64,000 nt of DNA from JBBIMP01 sp037444305 (GCA_037444305.1 JBBIMP010000011.1:62001-126000); one strand, 5' to 3'; shown: positions 17,054-26,611, counted from the stretch's first letter. Made by a program: numbers and translations. The notes: generated from the letters alone by a model not told the origin.

Positions 17054-17487
17054 TGACACTTTCCCGGGCCACTGAAATCAGCGCCTCAGGATTGGCCGCC
17101 CAGCGCCAGCGGATAGAGGTCCTGGTCAGCAACCTCGTGAACGCGCACACCACGCGGGCCGAGGGGAACGAGCCCTACCGCCGCAAGGATGTGCTCTTTG
17201 CGGCCGCGGAACCGCAATCCAGTTTCGGCAAGGAGCTCAATGCCGCCATGATCGGGGTGAACGCGGTGGAGGTCACCGGCGTCATCGCCGACCGGGCCGA
17301 CCCGGTCCGCCGCTACGAGCCGGGGCATCCGCATGCCGACAAAGACGGCTACGTGCTGTACCCCAATATCAATCCGATGGAGGAGATGGTGAACATCATG
17401 TCCGCCAGCCGGTCCTACGAGGCCAATCTCCAGGCGATCAACGCGGTCAAGGAGATGAAGGCCAAGACGCTCGAACTGCTGCGCTAG
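17053..17487 (+). CDS. flgC: Flagellar proximal rod protein FlgC
   Basis: 144 aa. N-terminal rod motif (ISASGLAAQRQRIEVLVSNLVNAHTTRAEG) and the conserved FlgC C-terminal stretch YVLYPNINPMEEMVNIM, SRSYEANLQAINAVKEM. It forms part of the rod together with FlgB, FlgF and FlgG. Starts on the last base of the flgB stop codon and is followed by fliE after 10 bp. Confidence 0.96.
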   Translation: MTLSRATEISASGLAAQRQRIEVLVSNLVNAHTTRAEGNEPYRRKDVLFAAAEPQSSFGKELNAAMIGVNAVEVTGVIADRADPVRRYEPGHPHADKDGYVLYPNINPMEEMVNIMSASRSYEANLQAINAVKEMKAKTLELLR

Positions 17488-17497
17488 AGGGATTTCC

Positions 17498-17806
17498 ATG
17501 AAAGAAACGCTCTTAGGACAGATCAATCCCAACCTACAGGTGCCGGAGATAGCCAGGCCGCGTGGCCCGGAGCGCGCCCAGCCCGGACCGGGATTCGGGG
17601 AAATGCTCAAGGACGCCATCTCCGCCGTCAACCAGGTTCAAAAGCAGTCGGATCACGAAATCCAGAAATACATGTCGGGTGAGAGCGCGGACCTGCACAC
17701 GACCATGCTTGCCGTGCAGAAAGCGGATCTCACTTTCCAGATGATGATGCAGGTGAGGAACAAGATCGTGCAGGCCTATCACGAAATAATGCGCATGCCC
17801 GTCTAA
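17498..17806 (+). CDS. fliE: Flagellar hook-basal body complex protein FliE
   Basis: 102 aa. FliE is the adaptor between the MS-ring and rod. The C-terminal pattern FGEMLKDAISAVNQVQKQSDHEIQKYMSGE and ADLTFQMMMQVRNKIVQAYHEIMRMPV is the family signature. Position between flgC and fliF is standard. Confidence 0.96.
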   Translation: MKETLLGQINPNLQVPEIARPRGPERAQPGPGFGEMLKDAISAVNQVQKQSDHEIQKYMSGESADLHTTMLAVQKADLTFQMMMQVRNKIVQAYHEIMRMPV

Positions 17807-17871
17807 ATGGTTTCGGCCGGATCCGCTGATCGGCGCGGCCCTGTGAACATTTTCGCCACGGAGAAACGACA

Positions 17872-19611
17872 TTGCCCGCAACACAAACCAATCCAGGCGC
17901 GCAAATAGCGGCGATATGGTCGCGGCTGCAGTTCGCCCAGCGTGCAACGATTCTGGGTTTTGCGCTCGCGGCGCTCGCCGGACTCGGCTCGCTGGTCTTC
18001 TTCATTAACAGGGTGGACTACGAGATGCTCTACCGCGACCTGAGCCCCGAGGATGCCCAGGCCATCGCGGCCAAGCTCAAGAGCGAGAAGAGGGACTTCC
18101 TGGTATCTCCCGACGGATCCACCATCCGCGTCGCCGCGGCGCCGGCGGACGTCGACAAGCTTCGCCTGGAGATCGCCGGCTCCGGGCTCGCCCGCAGCGG
18201 CAAGGTCGGCTACGAAATCTTCGACAAGAGCCAGTTCGGCATGACCGACTTCGCCGAGCAGGTCAACTACAAGCGGGCCCTCGAAGGCGAACTCAGCCGC
18301 ACCATCTCGAATCTCTCGGAGGTGGCCCAGGCCCGGGTTCACCTTGTGCTGCCCAAGGACTCGCTTTTCGAAGACAAGAAGGAAGCCGCCAAGGCCAGCG
18401 TGCTGGTGAGGCTGCGACACGGGTCGGAGCTCTCCCAGCACAGCATTGCCGGGATCGTCAATCTCGTCGCCGGAGCGGTCCAGGGGCTGCAGACAAGCAA
18501 CGTGTCCGTGGTGGATGAGGGCGGAAAGGTGCTCTCCCGGCTGGCACCCGCCGGCGGGCTGCGCGGCGAGGTGGAGTCGGGACTCCAGCACCAGATCGAG
18601 AAGGAAATGGTGGCGAAGGTGATCTCCATTCTCGAACCCATTGTCGGGAAGGGCAAGGTTCACGCCAACGCCTCCGTGGAACTGGAGTTCAACAGCTCCG
18701 AGCAGACCGAGGAAACCTACAATCCGAATCCGCCAGCGATCCTGAGCCAGCAAAAGAGCGAGGAGAGGGTCAGCAGCGCCGCCAGCGCAGCCGGGGTGCC
18801 CGGAACGCGCTCGAACCAGTCGGACGACAGCACGCAGATGACCGTCCGGGGCCCGGAACGACAGCGCCAGAGTGAAACCACCAATTACGAAGTCAGCCGC
18901 CTGGTGCGCCACACGGTGCAGCCCAAGGGAGCGGTCCGCCGCATTTCGGTAGCCGTTCTCCTGGACAACAAGACGGTCTATGCCAAAGGGCAGGACAACC
19001 AGGTCAGCGCGACGCCGCAGCCACGGACGAAGGAGGAACTGGACGCCTGCCGCGAACTCGTCCTGGCCGCAGTCGGATTCAACGCCGAACGGGGCGACAC
19101 CGTCACGCTGGAGAACATCGCCTTTTTCAACGAAAGCATGCCCCAGGAGGAAACGGCCCCGCTGCCCTGGCATGTCCGGTGGCAGTCCTACCTCATCCCG
19201 GGGATGAAGTATCTCGCCTTTCTCGTTGTGTTCCTGGTCGCCTATCTGGCCGTGTTCCGTCCGCTGCGCAAGCGCGTGACACAGAGCATCGCCGCAGCCA
19301 CGGAACTGCTCAGGCAGGAAGGCACCAGGGGACGGCTGCCGGGCGGGCCGCCGCTGGCTTTGGCGAGCGCGAATGCCACGGCTTTGCCTGCGGCGACCTC
19401 CGTGTCCCAGAGTCTCGCCCGGTACGGCGGAGCCGCCGAGGAGGTCGTGGACGAGGAGCAGATCGTGCGGGACATGCTGAGGGAGGCCGAACTGGCCAAT
19501 CCGGGCATCAAGAAGTACGAGGTTCTGAAAAAGCGAGTCCGCGAGCAGGCCACCAAGGATCCGGAACAGGTGTCGCAACTGATACGCACCTGGATCAGCG
19601 AGGGCAGGTAA
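17872..19611 (+). CDS. fliF: Flagellar MS-ring protein FliF
   Basis: 579 aa. It forms the membrane ring on which the export gate and C-ring are built. Transmembrane segments at about 25-47 (ILGFALAALAGLGSLVFFIN) and about 440-463 (YLIPGMKYLAFLVVFLVAYL) enclose a periplasmic part with the conserved YRDLSPEDAQAIAAKLK and ARVHLVLPKDSLF motifs. The cytoplasmic C-terminus (YEVLKKRVREQATKDPEQVSQLIRTWI) binds FliG. Start is TTG at 17872, with GGAG at 17860-17863; no ATG fits the conserved N-terminus. Confidence 0.97.
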   Translation: MPATQTNPGAQIAAIWSRLQFAQRATILGFALAALAGLGSLVFFINRVDYEMLYRDLSPEDAQAIAAKLKSEKRDFLVSPDGSTIRVAAAPADVDKLRLEIAGSGLARSGKVGYEIFDKSQFGMTDFAEQVNYKRALEGELSRTISNLSEVAQARVHLVLPKDSLFEDKKEAAKASVLVRLRHGSELSQHSIAGIVNLVAGAVQGLQTSNVSVVDEGGKVLSRLAPAGGLRGEVESGLQHQIEKEMVAKVISILEPIVGKGKVHANASVELEFNSSEQTEETYNPNPPAILSQQKSEERVSSAASAAGVPGTRSNQSDDSTQMTVRGPERQRQSETTNYEVSRLVRHTVQPKGAVRRISVAVLLDNKTVYAKGQDNQVSATPQPRTKEELDACRELVLAAVGFNAERGDTVTLENIAFFNESMPQEETAPLPWHVRWQSYLIPGMKYLAFLVVFLVAYLAVFRPLRKRVTQSIAAATELLRQEGTRGRLPGGPPLALASANATALPAATSVSQSLARYGGAAEEVVDEEQIVRDMLREAELANPGIKKYEVLKKRVREQATKDPEQVSQLIRTWISEGR

Positions 19612-20628
19612 ATGAACATGGAAGCGGAAATACCGGGTGTCAGGAAGGCCGCAATTCTGCTGGTGCTCCTGGGCGACGAGGCCAGCGCCAACCTCTTCCG
19701 CTTCATGGAAGAAGATGAGGTGCAGGAAATCAGCCGCGAGATTTCCCAGCTGGGGAAGATCGAACCGGAGACCGCCGACCTGGTTCTCGATGATTACTAC
19801 AAGATAAGCGTGGCCAAGGATTATATCGCGCGCGGCGGCATCGACTATGCCAAGAAGCTGCTGGTGAAGGCCTTTGGCTCGGATTCCTCGCGCAGCCTTC
19901 TCGACCGGGTGAGCATGTCGGTCCACAGCACCAAGGAGGGCTTCGACAGCCTCCAGAAGGCCGATCCGTCGCAACTGTCCCGGTTCATCCAGGACGAACA
20001 CCCACAGACGATCGCGCTGGTCCTGGCCAATCTCAAATCGACGCAGGGCGCGACGCTGCTCGGCTCGCTGCCTTCCACCCTGCAGGCAGAGGTCGTCATG
20101 AGGATGGCGAGCCTGGAGCAGATCTCGCCGGACATCATCTCCAAGATCACCAGCATCCTCGCGCAGCGGCTGGAGTCGCTCGGCAACATGAGCCGGGAAT
20201 CCTACGGCGGGATCCGTGCCGTGGCAGAACTGATCAACCGGATGGATTCCAAGGCCGCCGCTGTGATCCTGGAGCGGATCGAGTCCGACAATCCCAACCT
20301 CGCGATGAGCATCCGCAACCTCATGTTCGTATTCGAGGACATCCTGCTGATAGAGGACACGGGCATGAGGGAGGTCATCCAGCGGATCGACAAGAAGACG
20401 CTGACGCTGGCCTTGAAGGGAACCAGCGAGGAATTGCGAAACCAGTTCTTCGGCAACATGTCCCAAAGAGCAGTGGAGATGCTCCGGGAAGACATGGATG
20501 TACTCGGACCCGTCAAGATCAAGGAAGTGGAGGCGGCCCAGCAGGAGATCGTGGCGGTCGTCCGCAAGCTCGACGAGGAGGGGGTCATCAGCCTCCAGGG
20601 CGGCCGAACCGAGGAGTATGTCAACTGA
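19612..20628 (+). CDS. fliG: Flagellar motor switch protein FliG
   Basis: 338 aa, normal. The C-ring protein that contacts the stator and MS-ring. The middle domain has the EHPQTIALVLANL motif and the C-terminal domain has LALKGTSEELRNQFFGNMSQRAVEMLREDMDVLGPVKIKEVEAAQ, with the conserved charged torque helix. It begins immediately after the fliF stop. Standard position. Confidence 0.97.
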   Translation: MNMEAEIPGVRKAAILLVLLGDEASANLFRFMEEDEVQEISREISQLGKIEPETADLVLDDYYKISVAKDYIARGGIDYAKKLLVKAFGSDSSRSLLDRVSMSVHSTKEGFDSLQKADPSQLSRFIQDEHPQTIALVLANLKSTQGATLLGSLPSTLQAEVVMRMASLEQISPDIISKITSILAQRLESLGNMSRESYGGIRAVAELINRMDSKAAAVILERIESDNPNLAMSIRNLMFVFEDILLIEDTGMREVIQRIDKKTLTLALKGTSEELRNQFFGNMSQRAVEMLREDMDVLGPVKIKEVEAAQQEIVAVVRKLDEEGVISLQGGRTEEYVN

Positions 20629-20652
20629 TTCTGAGAACCGTTCCCTGACACC

Positions 20653-21348
20653 ATGCCTTTGAGACTCATTCGTCAAAACGATCAAGCGGCGGCTCAGGTG
20701 CGCAAATTCAGTTTTGCGGATCCGGACATGGCGCTGGCCGCACCCGAGGGCCCGGAAGGCTCGTGGATGGAGCTGGGGGGGCTGGCGCCCCCGCCCTCCG
20801 CAACGCTCTCTCCGGCAATGGAGGGCATCCTGGGGCAGGGGAATTCACCGGCGCTCAGGGCGGCCTGGGAGGACGGATTCAGACAGGGCGAGAGAGCGGG
20901 TCTGGCAAAGGCGGAACAGCAGGCAGAGGCGCTGGCCCATCGCTATGCCGAAGCCGTTGCCGAACTGGACGGCTTCAAGGCGGCCCTTTTCAAAAGGGCG
21001 GAGCAGGACGTGGTGCGCCTGGCAATGGAAGTGGCGAAAAAAGTCGTGCACCGCGAAATCCATCTCGACCGGGACATCATCCAGACGCTGGTCCGCGTGG
21101 CGCTGGGCCGGGTGACCGTACGGTCTGCGGTGACGGTCAGGCTCAATCCCGCGGACTACAACTACCTGCTGGAGCACCGCAAAGAGCTGAGTCCGCACGG
21201 CGACGAGGCGCGGGAAATCATCATGGTGGCCGACCGGTCGGTGGAGCGCGGCGGGTGCCTTATCCAGAACGAATCCGGTGATGTCGACGCCCGGATCGAG
21301 GAACAATTCAGGGAGGTGGAGCGTGCTTTCTTCGCCAACCCGAGCTGA
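20653..21348 (+). CDS. fliH: Flagellar export ATPase regulator FliH
   Basis: 231 aa. After a variable Pro-rich N-terminus comes an Ala/Glu-rich stalk (AWEDGFRQGERAGLAKAEQQAEALAHRY) and a C-terminal domain with VVRLAMEVAKKVVHREI, typical of FliH/SctL. FliH binds FliI and links the ATPase to the export gate. The fliI start codon lies inside its last 26 bp. The first part is weakly conserved; function is from position and C-terminal pattern. Confidence 0.9.
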   Translation: MPLRLIRQNDQAAAQVRKFSFADPDMALAAPEGPEGSWMELGGLAPPPSATLSPAMEGILGQGNSPALRAAWEDGFRQGERAGLAKAEQQAEALAHRYAEAVAELDGFKAALFKRAEQDVVRLAMEVAKKVVHREIHLDRDIIQTLVRVALGRVTVRSAVTVRLNPADYNYLLEHRKELSPHGDEAREIIMVADRSVERGGCLIQNESGDVDARIEEQFREVERAFFANPS

Positions 21349-22684
21349 CAAGTCGATGAGCCGGAGGTCACTCGACCTTTCCCCTTATTTTCACCGGCTT
21401 CACGGCCTCAATCCCATCAAGACCATAGGATCGGTCCGCCGCGCCGTCGGCCTGGTGGTCGAATCCCAGGGGCCGCCGGTCTCGGTCGGAGAGCTGTGCG
21501 AGATCGTGGGCGATGAGGGGAATCACACCATTCCGGCAGAGGTGATAGGATTTCGCGACAATCTTGTGCTCTCCATGCCGCTGTTCAAGGTCCACGGCGT
21601 GAAACTGGGCGACAAGATCGTCTGCCGCGAAAAACAGGCCGCCGTCCCGGTCTCGCCGGAGTTCCTCGGCCGTATCGTGGACGGCCTGGGCAACCCGATC
21701 GATGATGCCGGCCCCATCCATGCGGATAAGCAATACCCGCTTCAGCCCGGCGGGGCCAACCCGCTCAAGCGGAGCAATATCGACCAGCTCATCGGTACCG
21801 GCATCCGTGCGATCGACAGCCTGCTCACCTGCGGAAAAGGCCAGCGCATCGGGATTTTCGGCGGAAGCGGCGTCGGCAAGAGCACGCTCCTCGGCATGAT
21901 GGCGCGCTACACCTCGGCAGATGTGAACGTCATCGGCCTCGTCGGTGAGCGGGGCAGGGAAGTCCGGACTTTCATCGAAAAGGACCTCGGGCCGGAAGGC
22001 CTGCGGCGGTCCGTGGTGATCGTCTCGACATCCGATCAGCCGCCCCTCCTGCGCATCCGCGCTGCCCTCGTCGCCGCCACGCTGGCCGAATATTTCCGGG
22101 ACCAGGGCAAGCACGTCCTCCTGATGATGGATTCCATCACCCGTTTTGCGATGGCGCTGCGCGAGGTGGGCTTGGCCGCCGGGGAACCGCCATCTTCCAA
22201 GGGCTACACACCGTCGGTTTTTTCGGCGCTGCCCCGGCTGGTGGAACGCGCCGGCAATTTTGTCTGCGGCGGAAGCATTACGGGCTTTTACACCGTGCTG
22301 GTGGAAGGGGACGACTTGAGCGATCCGGTCGCCGATTCCGTGCGCTCCCTCCTGGACGGTCACGTCATCCTGTCGCGGGAGCTGGCCTGGCGCCATCACT
22401 TCCCCTGCATCGACGTGCTCGGCAGCGTGAGCCGGCTCATGCCGGACCTCGTAAGCCCGGCCTACGCGCAGCAGGCCGGCAAGATCCGCGAAATGCTGTC
22501 GGTCTACAGCCGGGCCGAGGACATGATCAACATCGGCGCCTATGCCAAGGGATCCAATCCGAAGATAGATATGGCGCTGGGCAAAATCGATGCCGTGAAT
22601 GCCTTTTTGAAACAGCGCTACGATGAGCGGGTGACCGTTGAAGACGCCGTCGGCGGGATCGAAGAACTGACGAAGGACATGTGA
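21323..22684 (+). CDS. fliI: Flagellar type III export ATPase FliI
   Basis: About 453 aa. It uses ATP to help export of rod, hook and filament subunits. Walker A GGSGVGKSTLLGMMARYT, Walker B LLMMDSITRFAMALREV and the VGERGREVRTFIE motif are clear. A GTG at 21323 has GGGAGG 6 nt upstream and is my preferred start; ATG at 21356 is the alternative. It overlaps fliH by 26 bp. Its neighbours fliH and fliJ make the usual ATPase complex. Confidence 0.95.
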   Translation: MLSSPTRADKSMSRRSLDLSPYFHRLHGLNPIKTIGSVRRAVGLVVESQGPPVSVGELCEIVGDEGNHTIPAEVIGFRDNLVLSMPLFKVHGVKLGDKIVCREKQAAVPVSPEFLGRIVDGLGNPIDDAGPIHADKQYPLQPGGANPLKRSNIDQLIGTGIRAIDSLLTCGKGQRIGIFGGSGVGKSTLLGMMARYTSADVNVIGLVGERGREVRTFIEKDLGPEGLRRSVVIVSTSDQPPLLRIRAALVAATLAEYFRDQGKHVLLMMDSITRFAMALREVGLAAGEPPSSKGYTPSVFSALPRLVERAGNFVCGGSITGFYTVLVEGDDLSDPVADSVRSLLDGHVILSRELAWRHHFPCIDVLGSVSRLMPDLVSPAYAQQAGKIREMLSVYSRAEDMINIGAYAKGSNPKIDMALGKIDAVNAFLKQRYDERVTVEDAVGGIEELTKDM

Positions 22685-22685
22685 G

Positions 22686-23129
22686 ATGCGCGGCTTCCGA
22701 TTCAACCTTGAGACGCTGCTGAAGCACCGGAGGAACATCGAGGAGCGGGAGAAGGCCAAACTCGGAGAACTCAACGGCCAAGTGCTGGCCGCCACGCGGC
22801 GCCTCGAGGACCTGCGCGCCCTGCGCGATGCGCTTGTGCGTGAACTGAGCGCCACGCAATCGGCGACCTTCAACGCTGCAGAATTGGGATGGTACTACTC
22901 CTACCTCGACTGGCTCGCGAGAGAAATGGGATCGGCTGCCGATAGAATCACCGAGCTGAGCCGCCGGCTGGAGGATCAGAAGCTCATCCTGCTGGAAGCG
23001 TCCAAAAACAAAAAGGTGCTGGACAGGCTCCGGGAGAGGAAATGGAAGCAGTACCTGCAGCTGCTCGAGCAAGATGAAAGGAAAGCGGCCGAGGATTTCG
23101 TGGTCATGCAGTTTGGTCCGAGAACCTGA
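22686..23129 (+). CDS. fliJ: Flagellar export chaperone FliJ
   Basis: 147 aa. It is almost wholly alpha-helical and coiled-coil (FRFNLETLLKHRRNIEEREKAKLGELNGQV at the N-terminus). FliJ is the stalk-like partner of FliI and a general chaperone. Family assignment is by helix pattern, length and position; FliJ is poorly conserved in sequence. Confidence 0.9.
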   Translation: MRGFRFNLETLLKHRRNIEEREKAKLGELNGQVLAATRRLEDLRALRDALVRELSATQSATFNAAELGWYYSYLDWLAREMGSAADRITELSRRLEDQKLILLEASKNKKVLDRLRERKWKQYLQLLEQDERKAAEDFVVMQFGPRT

Positions 23130-23162
23130 GAGCCGGATGACCGGCGGATCGGAGACGAGGGA

Positions 23163-24719
23163 ATGAGAGTCGAAATCACGCCGATGCCTGGCACGGCAGA
23201 CAGTGATTCGCGGTATGGCGCGTCCGATGAGAGCGGGATCGAGCTATCCTTCCTCTCCATGATAGGGGAGGCAACGGCATCGATCGAGCCGAACGGGGAC
23301 GAAACAGCGGTTGAGGGCCGCCCGCCGGAATTCTGTGGAGGAGCGCCCGAATCCCCAATGGCGCAGCCTGCGGCGGTCAATCCCTTTTCCCCTGCCGCAC
23401 AGCCAGGTTCGACGGGCACGCCGATTGGCGGCCGTGCCGCTGACTCCGAGGCCCATTCGGATATGATCGCCCCCCCCGCGGCCGCTCCGGCAGAACCTCC
23501 GACCGGGCACTTGCTTGCGCAGCTCCGGCAGAGCCGGGCGGATGCGGAATCGGGTCGGGAGGATTCGGATGCGCCCGCCGGTCCGTCGCTCGGGCAGGCC
23601 AGTACCCGGACTAACGCTCCCGCAGGATTCCAATCTGTGGGGAACGCTCCCGCTGCAGAGGACCCGATCCACCGACCGGAACACGCGAATTCCGGGCTCA
23701 TCCGGGAAGTACAGACGCAGCCGAACGCCTCCGCAGGGCATCCAGCCGGCATGGGGGCGGGAGACGGCTACAGGTTCGCGCCAGTCCTGGAAACAACCGA
23801 GGGCCCGGGCTTGGTCCCGCCCGCAAACGGGATTCCCCGCTCCGGCATGGAATCCGCACTGCCCTCCCCCCAGCCGCCGGATAACAGAGAAACGCGAGGG
23901 ATTGATAGCTACGAAGTCCAAGGCAACCAGGCCGATCCTGCGTCTCCCTTGTTTGTCGGATGCAGGGTGACGGGACGAAATGCAGCCGGCGCCGTCAGCG
24001 CGCCGGCGGCCGAGTTTCCACTGGAAGTAAGCGCCGAAGCGGAACTCGCCTCGGGCGAGGATTGTCCGCAGGCCGACTCCCTGTCCTTCAGCGCGCATGC
24101 CGGCCGGCCGGGCGCCGGGCTGGGGGAGCAGGCGGGTCAGGAAAACCGGGGGGCTGAGAAATATCATCTGGCGGCGCCAATGCACTTCGGCAAAGAGGGG
24201 AGAATATCCTTCCGATCGGAAGGCCCTGCGGTCAGAAGCGTACCCTCGGAGGCCTTGGCGCTGAACGATCCCGACTTTCCACAGGCACTGGCCCAGCGGG
24301 TGCAGATCCAGGTCCGGGGCGGCGACGGCAGCGTTCAGATCCAGCTCAAGCCCCACGTCCTCGGACGCCTCGAAATCAGGGCCGAGACCTCCGGCGGGGC
24401 AGTGAGAGCCAGCATCATCACAGAGTCGCAGAGCGTCAAGGACTTCCTGGAGCAGAATCTGCACGTGCTCAGGCAGACCTTTCAGGAGCAGGGGCTAAGG
24501 GTTGACAGGGTCCAGATCACGGTGGCAGATCCCGCCGTGTCCGAACACTCCTCCGGGGGCGGATTTCCGCACCAGCCCCACTCCGGCCGCGGGGAAGAGT
24601 CGCGGCCAAACCTCGGGCGAGGGCAGGGAATCGGACAGGAGAAAGGTGCGGACATCGAGAAGGCAAATCCTGCGGTATCCATTCTGCGGCCTCACAGTAC
24701 CTTTTATACGGTGGCATGA
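23163..24719 (+). CDS. fliK: Flagellar hook-length control protein FliK
   Basis: 518 aa. Residues 1 to about 370 are low-complexity, rich in Pro, Ala, Gly and Glu, and probably extended, as in molecular-ruler FliK. The C-terminal hook-control domain is recognisable: VQIQVRGGDGSVQIQLKPHV, LGRLEIRAET, VKDFLEQNLHVLRQTFQEQG, VDRVQITV. FliK measures hook length and switches export specificity. The next gene is flgD after a 252-bp gap that carries a sigma-54 promoter. Confidence 0.88.
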   Translation: MRVEITPMPGTADSDSRYGASDESGIELSFLSMIGEATASIEPNGDETAVEGRPPEFCGGAPESPMAQPAAVNPFSPAAQPGSTGTPIGGRAADSEAHSDMIAPPAAAPAEPPTGHLLAQLRQSRADAESGREDSDAPAGPSLGQASTRTNAPAGFQSVGNAPAAEDPIHRPEHANSGLIREVQTQPNASAGHPAGMGAGDGYRFAPVLETTEGPGLVPPANGIPRSGMESALPSPQPPDNRETRGIDSYEVQGNQADPASPLFVGCRVTGRNAAGAVSAPAAEFPLEVSAEAELASGEDCPQADSLSFSAHAGRPGAGLGEQAGQENRGAEKYHLAAPMHFGKEGRISFRSEGPAVRSVPSEALALNDPDFPQALAQRVQIQVRGGDGSVQIQLKPHVLGRLEIRAETSGGAVRASIITESQSVKDFLEQNLHVLRQTFQEQGLRVDRVQITVADPAVSEHSSGGGFPHQPHSGRGEESRPNLGRGQGIGQEKGADIEKANPAVSILRPHSTFYTVA

Positions 24720-24860
24720 ATTGCCGCACCGGCAGTCTTTGCCTGGCCGGATCGCATTTGTAGGTGCGCGCTGCAGACTGGATTTCGGAGGCACAGCACG
24801 TAAGTGTTGGGAGGAAAGACCTTGAGAATGGAGTGCGAAAACCGAAGTCGGCACTCGCCG

Positions 24861-24878
24861 TTGGCACGCGGTGTGCAT
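24861..24878 (+). promoter_or_regulatory. Sigma-54 promoter of flgD-flgE
   Basis: TTGGCACGCGGTGTGCA. GG (24863-24864) and GC (24875-24876) have 10 bp between them; -24 is perfect, and the -12 element is GTGCA instead of TTGCA. It is 94 bp before flgD. A second transcription unit is thus likely to begin inside the flagellar run. Confidence 0.7.
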
Positions 24879-24971
24879 TGCTTTGTGTGCGCTGCCGGAC
24901 CGGCGCGAAGCGGGCGCCAGGTGCCGCGGAGGATGGATTTGTAACTGGCAGATGGAGGGAGGAATGAGGAA

Positions 24972-25295
24972 ATGACAGTGATCAATTCCGCCGGCCCGAT
25001 GGATTTGCCCATCGGCGCCCTGACAAACGAAGCCGGGACGGAGGGCACCAGGAAAACGGGCTCTGCGCAGGCTCTCGGCCGAGATGAATTTCTGCGGCTC
25101 CTGGTCGTCCAATTGCAGCACCAGGATCCGATGAATCCCCTGAAGAACGAGGAGTATATCGCTCAACTCGCGACCTTCAGTTCCCTGGAACAGCTGATAG
25201 CCATCAAGGCGGGCGTGGAAAAGCTGGCCAACGCAGCCGAGGCGGATCAGGAGCCAAAAACCGGCGTCGTCACCGGCGCTTCCGAAAAACCATAG
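24972..25295 (+). CDS. flgD: Flagellar hook assembly protein FlgD (short form)
   Basis: 107 aa. FlgD caps the growing hook. The conserved N-terminal motif LGRDEFLRLLVVQLQHQDPMNPLKNEEYIAQLATFSSLEQL is present. The C-terminal FlgD Ig-like and Tudor-like domains found in the enteric protein are absent (usual length about 220 aa); the gene ends soon after the helix. Short FlgDs are known in other phyla. Leads the flgD-flgE pair. Confidence 0.9.
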   Translation: MTVINSAGPMDLPIGALTNEAGTEGTRKTGSAQALGRDEFLRLLVVQLQHQDPMNPLKNEEYIAQLATFSSLEQLIAIKAGVEKLANAAEADQEPKTGVVTGASEKP

Positions 25296-25307
25296 AGGAG
25301 AACCAAG

Positions 25308-26555
25308 ATGTTTACATCTTTTTATTCGGCTCTCACCGGCCTGAACATGAATGCGATGTCGATCAACGTCATCGGCAACAATCTGGCGAATATCAACACT
25401 ACCGCCTTTAAGTCGAGCAAGGCGAACTTTGCGGAGCTGGTAGGCGGTTCGGGTGGAGTTGCGGCAGGGAACGGCAACCCTGTCCAGATCGGTCTTGGTT
25501 CGACGGTGGCGGGAGTCGTCCCCGTATTCAACCAGGGCTCCATTCAATATACCGGCAGACCCACTGATGTGGCGATCAGCGGCAACGGTTTCTTTGTCCT
25601 CTCCACGGAGGCAGGATATGCCTATACACGTGCCGGCAACTTCGGACTCAATGCTTCGGGGGAACTCGTGAATGCCGACGGCTTCAAGGTCGCAGGATAT
25701 CTGGCAGCCAACGGGGTCGTGAATACCAGCGTGCCGCCTGCCCCGATCACGATCGAGCTCGCAACCAGCCTCCCGCCGCAGAAGTCGTCCAACGTAAGCA
25801 TCACCGCAAACCTGGACAACAAAGCCGCCGTGGATTCCAAGTTTTCGACCGCCGTGCAGATTTTCGACAGCGTGGGCTCTCCCCATACTGTTTCCTTTAC
25901 CTTCACCAAGAGCGGCCCTTCGGAATGGGGTTGGTCTGCGACGATCCCCGCGACGGCCACGGGGGGAAGAGCAAGCGATCCGGCGGTGGAAATCGGAACC
26001 GGAACATTCACCTTCAACAGCCTGGGCATCCTCTCCAGCCCCACCCAGGATGCGGATCTCACCATCAGTGGACTGGCGAATGGCGCAGCCGACATGACCA
26101 TCAAATTTTCCCTTATTGATCCTACGGGCAACCCGCGCTTTACCGGTTTCGCCGCAGCCTCCAGCGTGTCCTCCGTCACCCAGGATGGATTCGCCTCCAG
26201 CGTCCTGCGGGATATCAGCATCGATAACCGTGGCGTCATCCGCGGAATCTACGACAGCGGCCAGGTAGCACCCCTGGCCCAGTTGGCGCTTGCCAATTTC
26301 GCCAATGTGGAAGGACTGGTGAAGCTCACCGGCTCTACGTTTACAACTTCACCGACGTCCGGCGAACCGTCCATCGGTGTCGGCGGTACCGGCGGTAGAG
26401 GTATTATCCAGGGTAGCGCCCTCGAGCTCTCCAACGTAGACATCGCGCAGGAATTCACTAACCTGATCATCGCCCAGCGCGGTTACCAGGCGAACTCTCG
26501 GGTCATCAGCGCCACCGACGAGATTTACATGGAGGCCATCAACCTCAAGCGTTGA
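25308..26555 (+). CDS. flgE: Flagellar hook protein FlgE
   Basis: 415 aa. It starts with FTSFYSALTGLNMNAMSINVIGNNLANINTTAFKSSKANF, the typical axial-protein N-terminus, and ends with FTNLIIAQRGYQANSRVISATDEIYMEAINLKR. Between them is a variable hook domain (about residues 140-330). It forms the universal joint between rod and filament. Confidence 0.95.
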   Translation: MFTSFYSALTGLNMNAMSINVIGNNLANINTTAFKSSKANFAELVGGSGGVAAGNGNPVQIGLGSTVAGVVPVFNQGSIQYTGRPTDVAISGNGFFVLSTEAGYAYTRAGNFGLNASGELVNADGFKVAGYLAANGVVNTSVPPAPITIELATSLPPQKSSNVSITANLDNKAAVDSKFSTAVQIFDSVGSPHTVSFTFTKSGPSEWGWSATIPATATGGRASDPAVEIGTGTFTFNSLGILSSPTQDADLTISGLANGAADMTIKFSLIDPTGNPRFTGFAAASSVSSVTQDGFASSVLRDISIDNRGVIRGIYDSGQVAPLAQLALANFANVEGLVKLTGSTFTTSPTSGEPSIGVGGTGGRGIIQGSALELSNVDIAQEFTNLIIAQRGYQANSRVISATDEIYMEAINLKR

Positions 26556-26573
26556 TGCCTCACCGACAGCGCC

Positions 26574-26611
26574 GGCCCGCGGGTACGGTTCGTTGTCCGT
26601 ATCCGCGGGCC
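26574..26611 (+). terminator. Long hairpin after flgE
   Basis: A 15-bp stem: left arm 26574-26588 starts GGCCCGCGG and right arm 26597-26611 ends CCGCGGGCC, with one G-U pair and an 8-base loop. It lies 19 bp after flgE. There is no T run after it, so it could be a processing or stability element as well as a terminator. The rest of the gap up to fliL (26612-26922) holds the sigma-54 promoter and nothing else I recognise. Confidence 0.55.

Noticed and set aside
17803..20685. 960-codon minus-strand frame opposite fliF and fliG
   Set aside because: It spans two strongly conserved genes on the plus strand and shows no family pattern or ribosome binding site.
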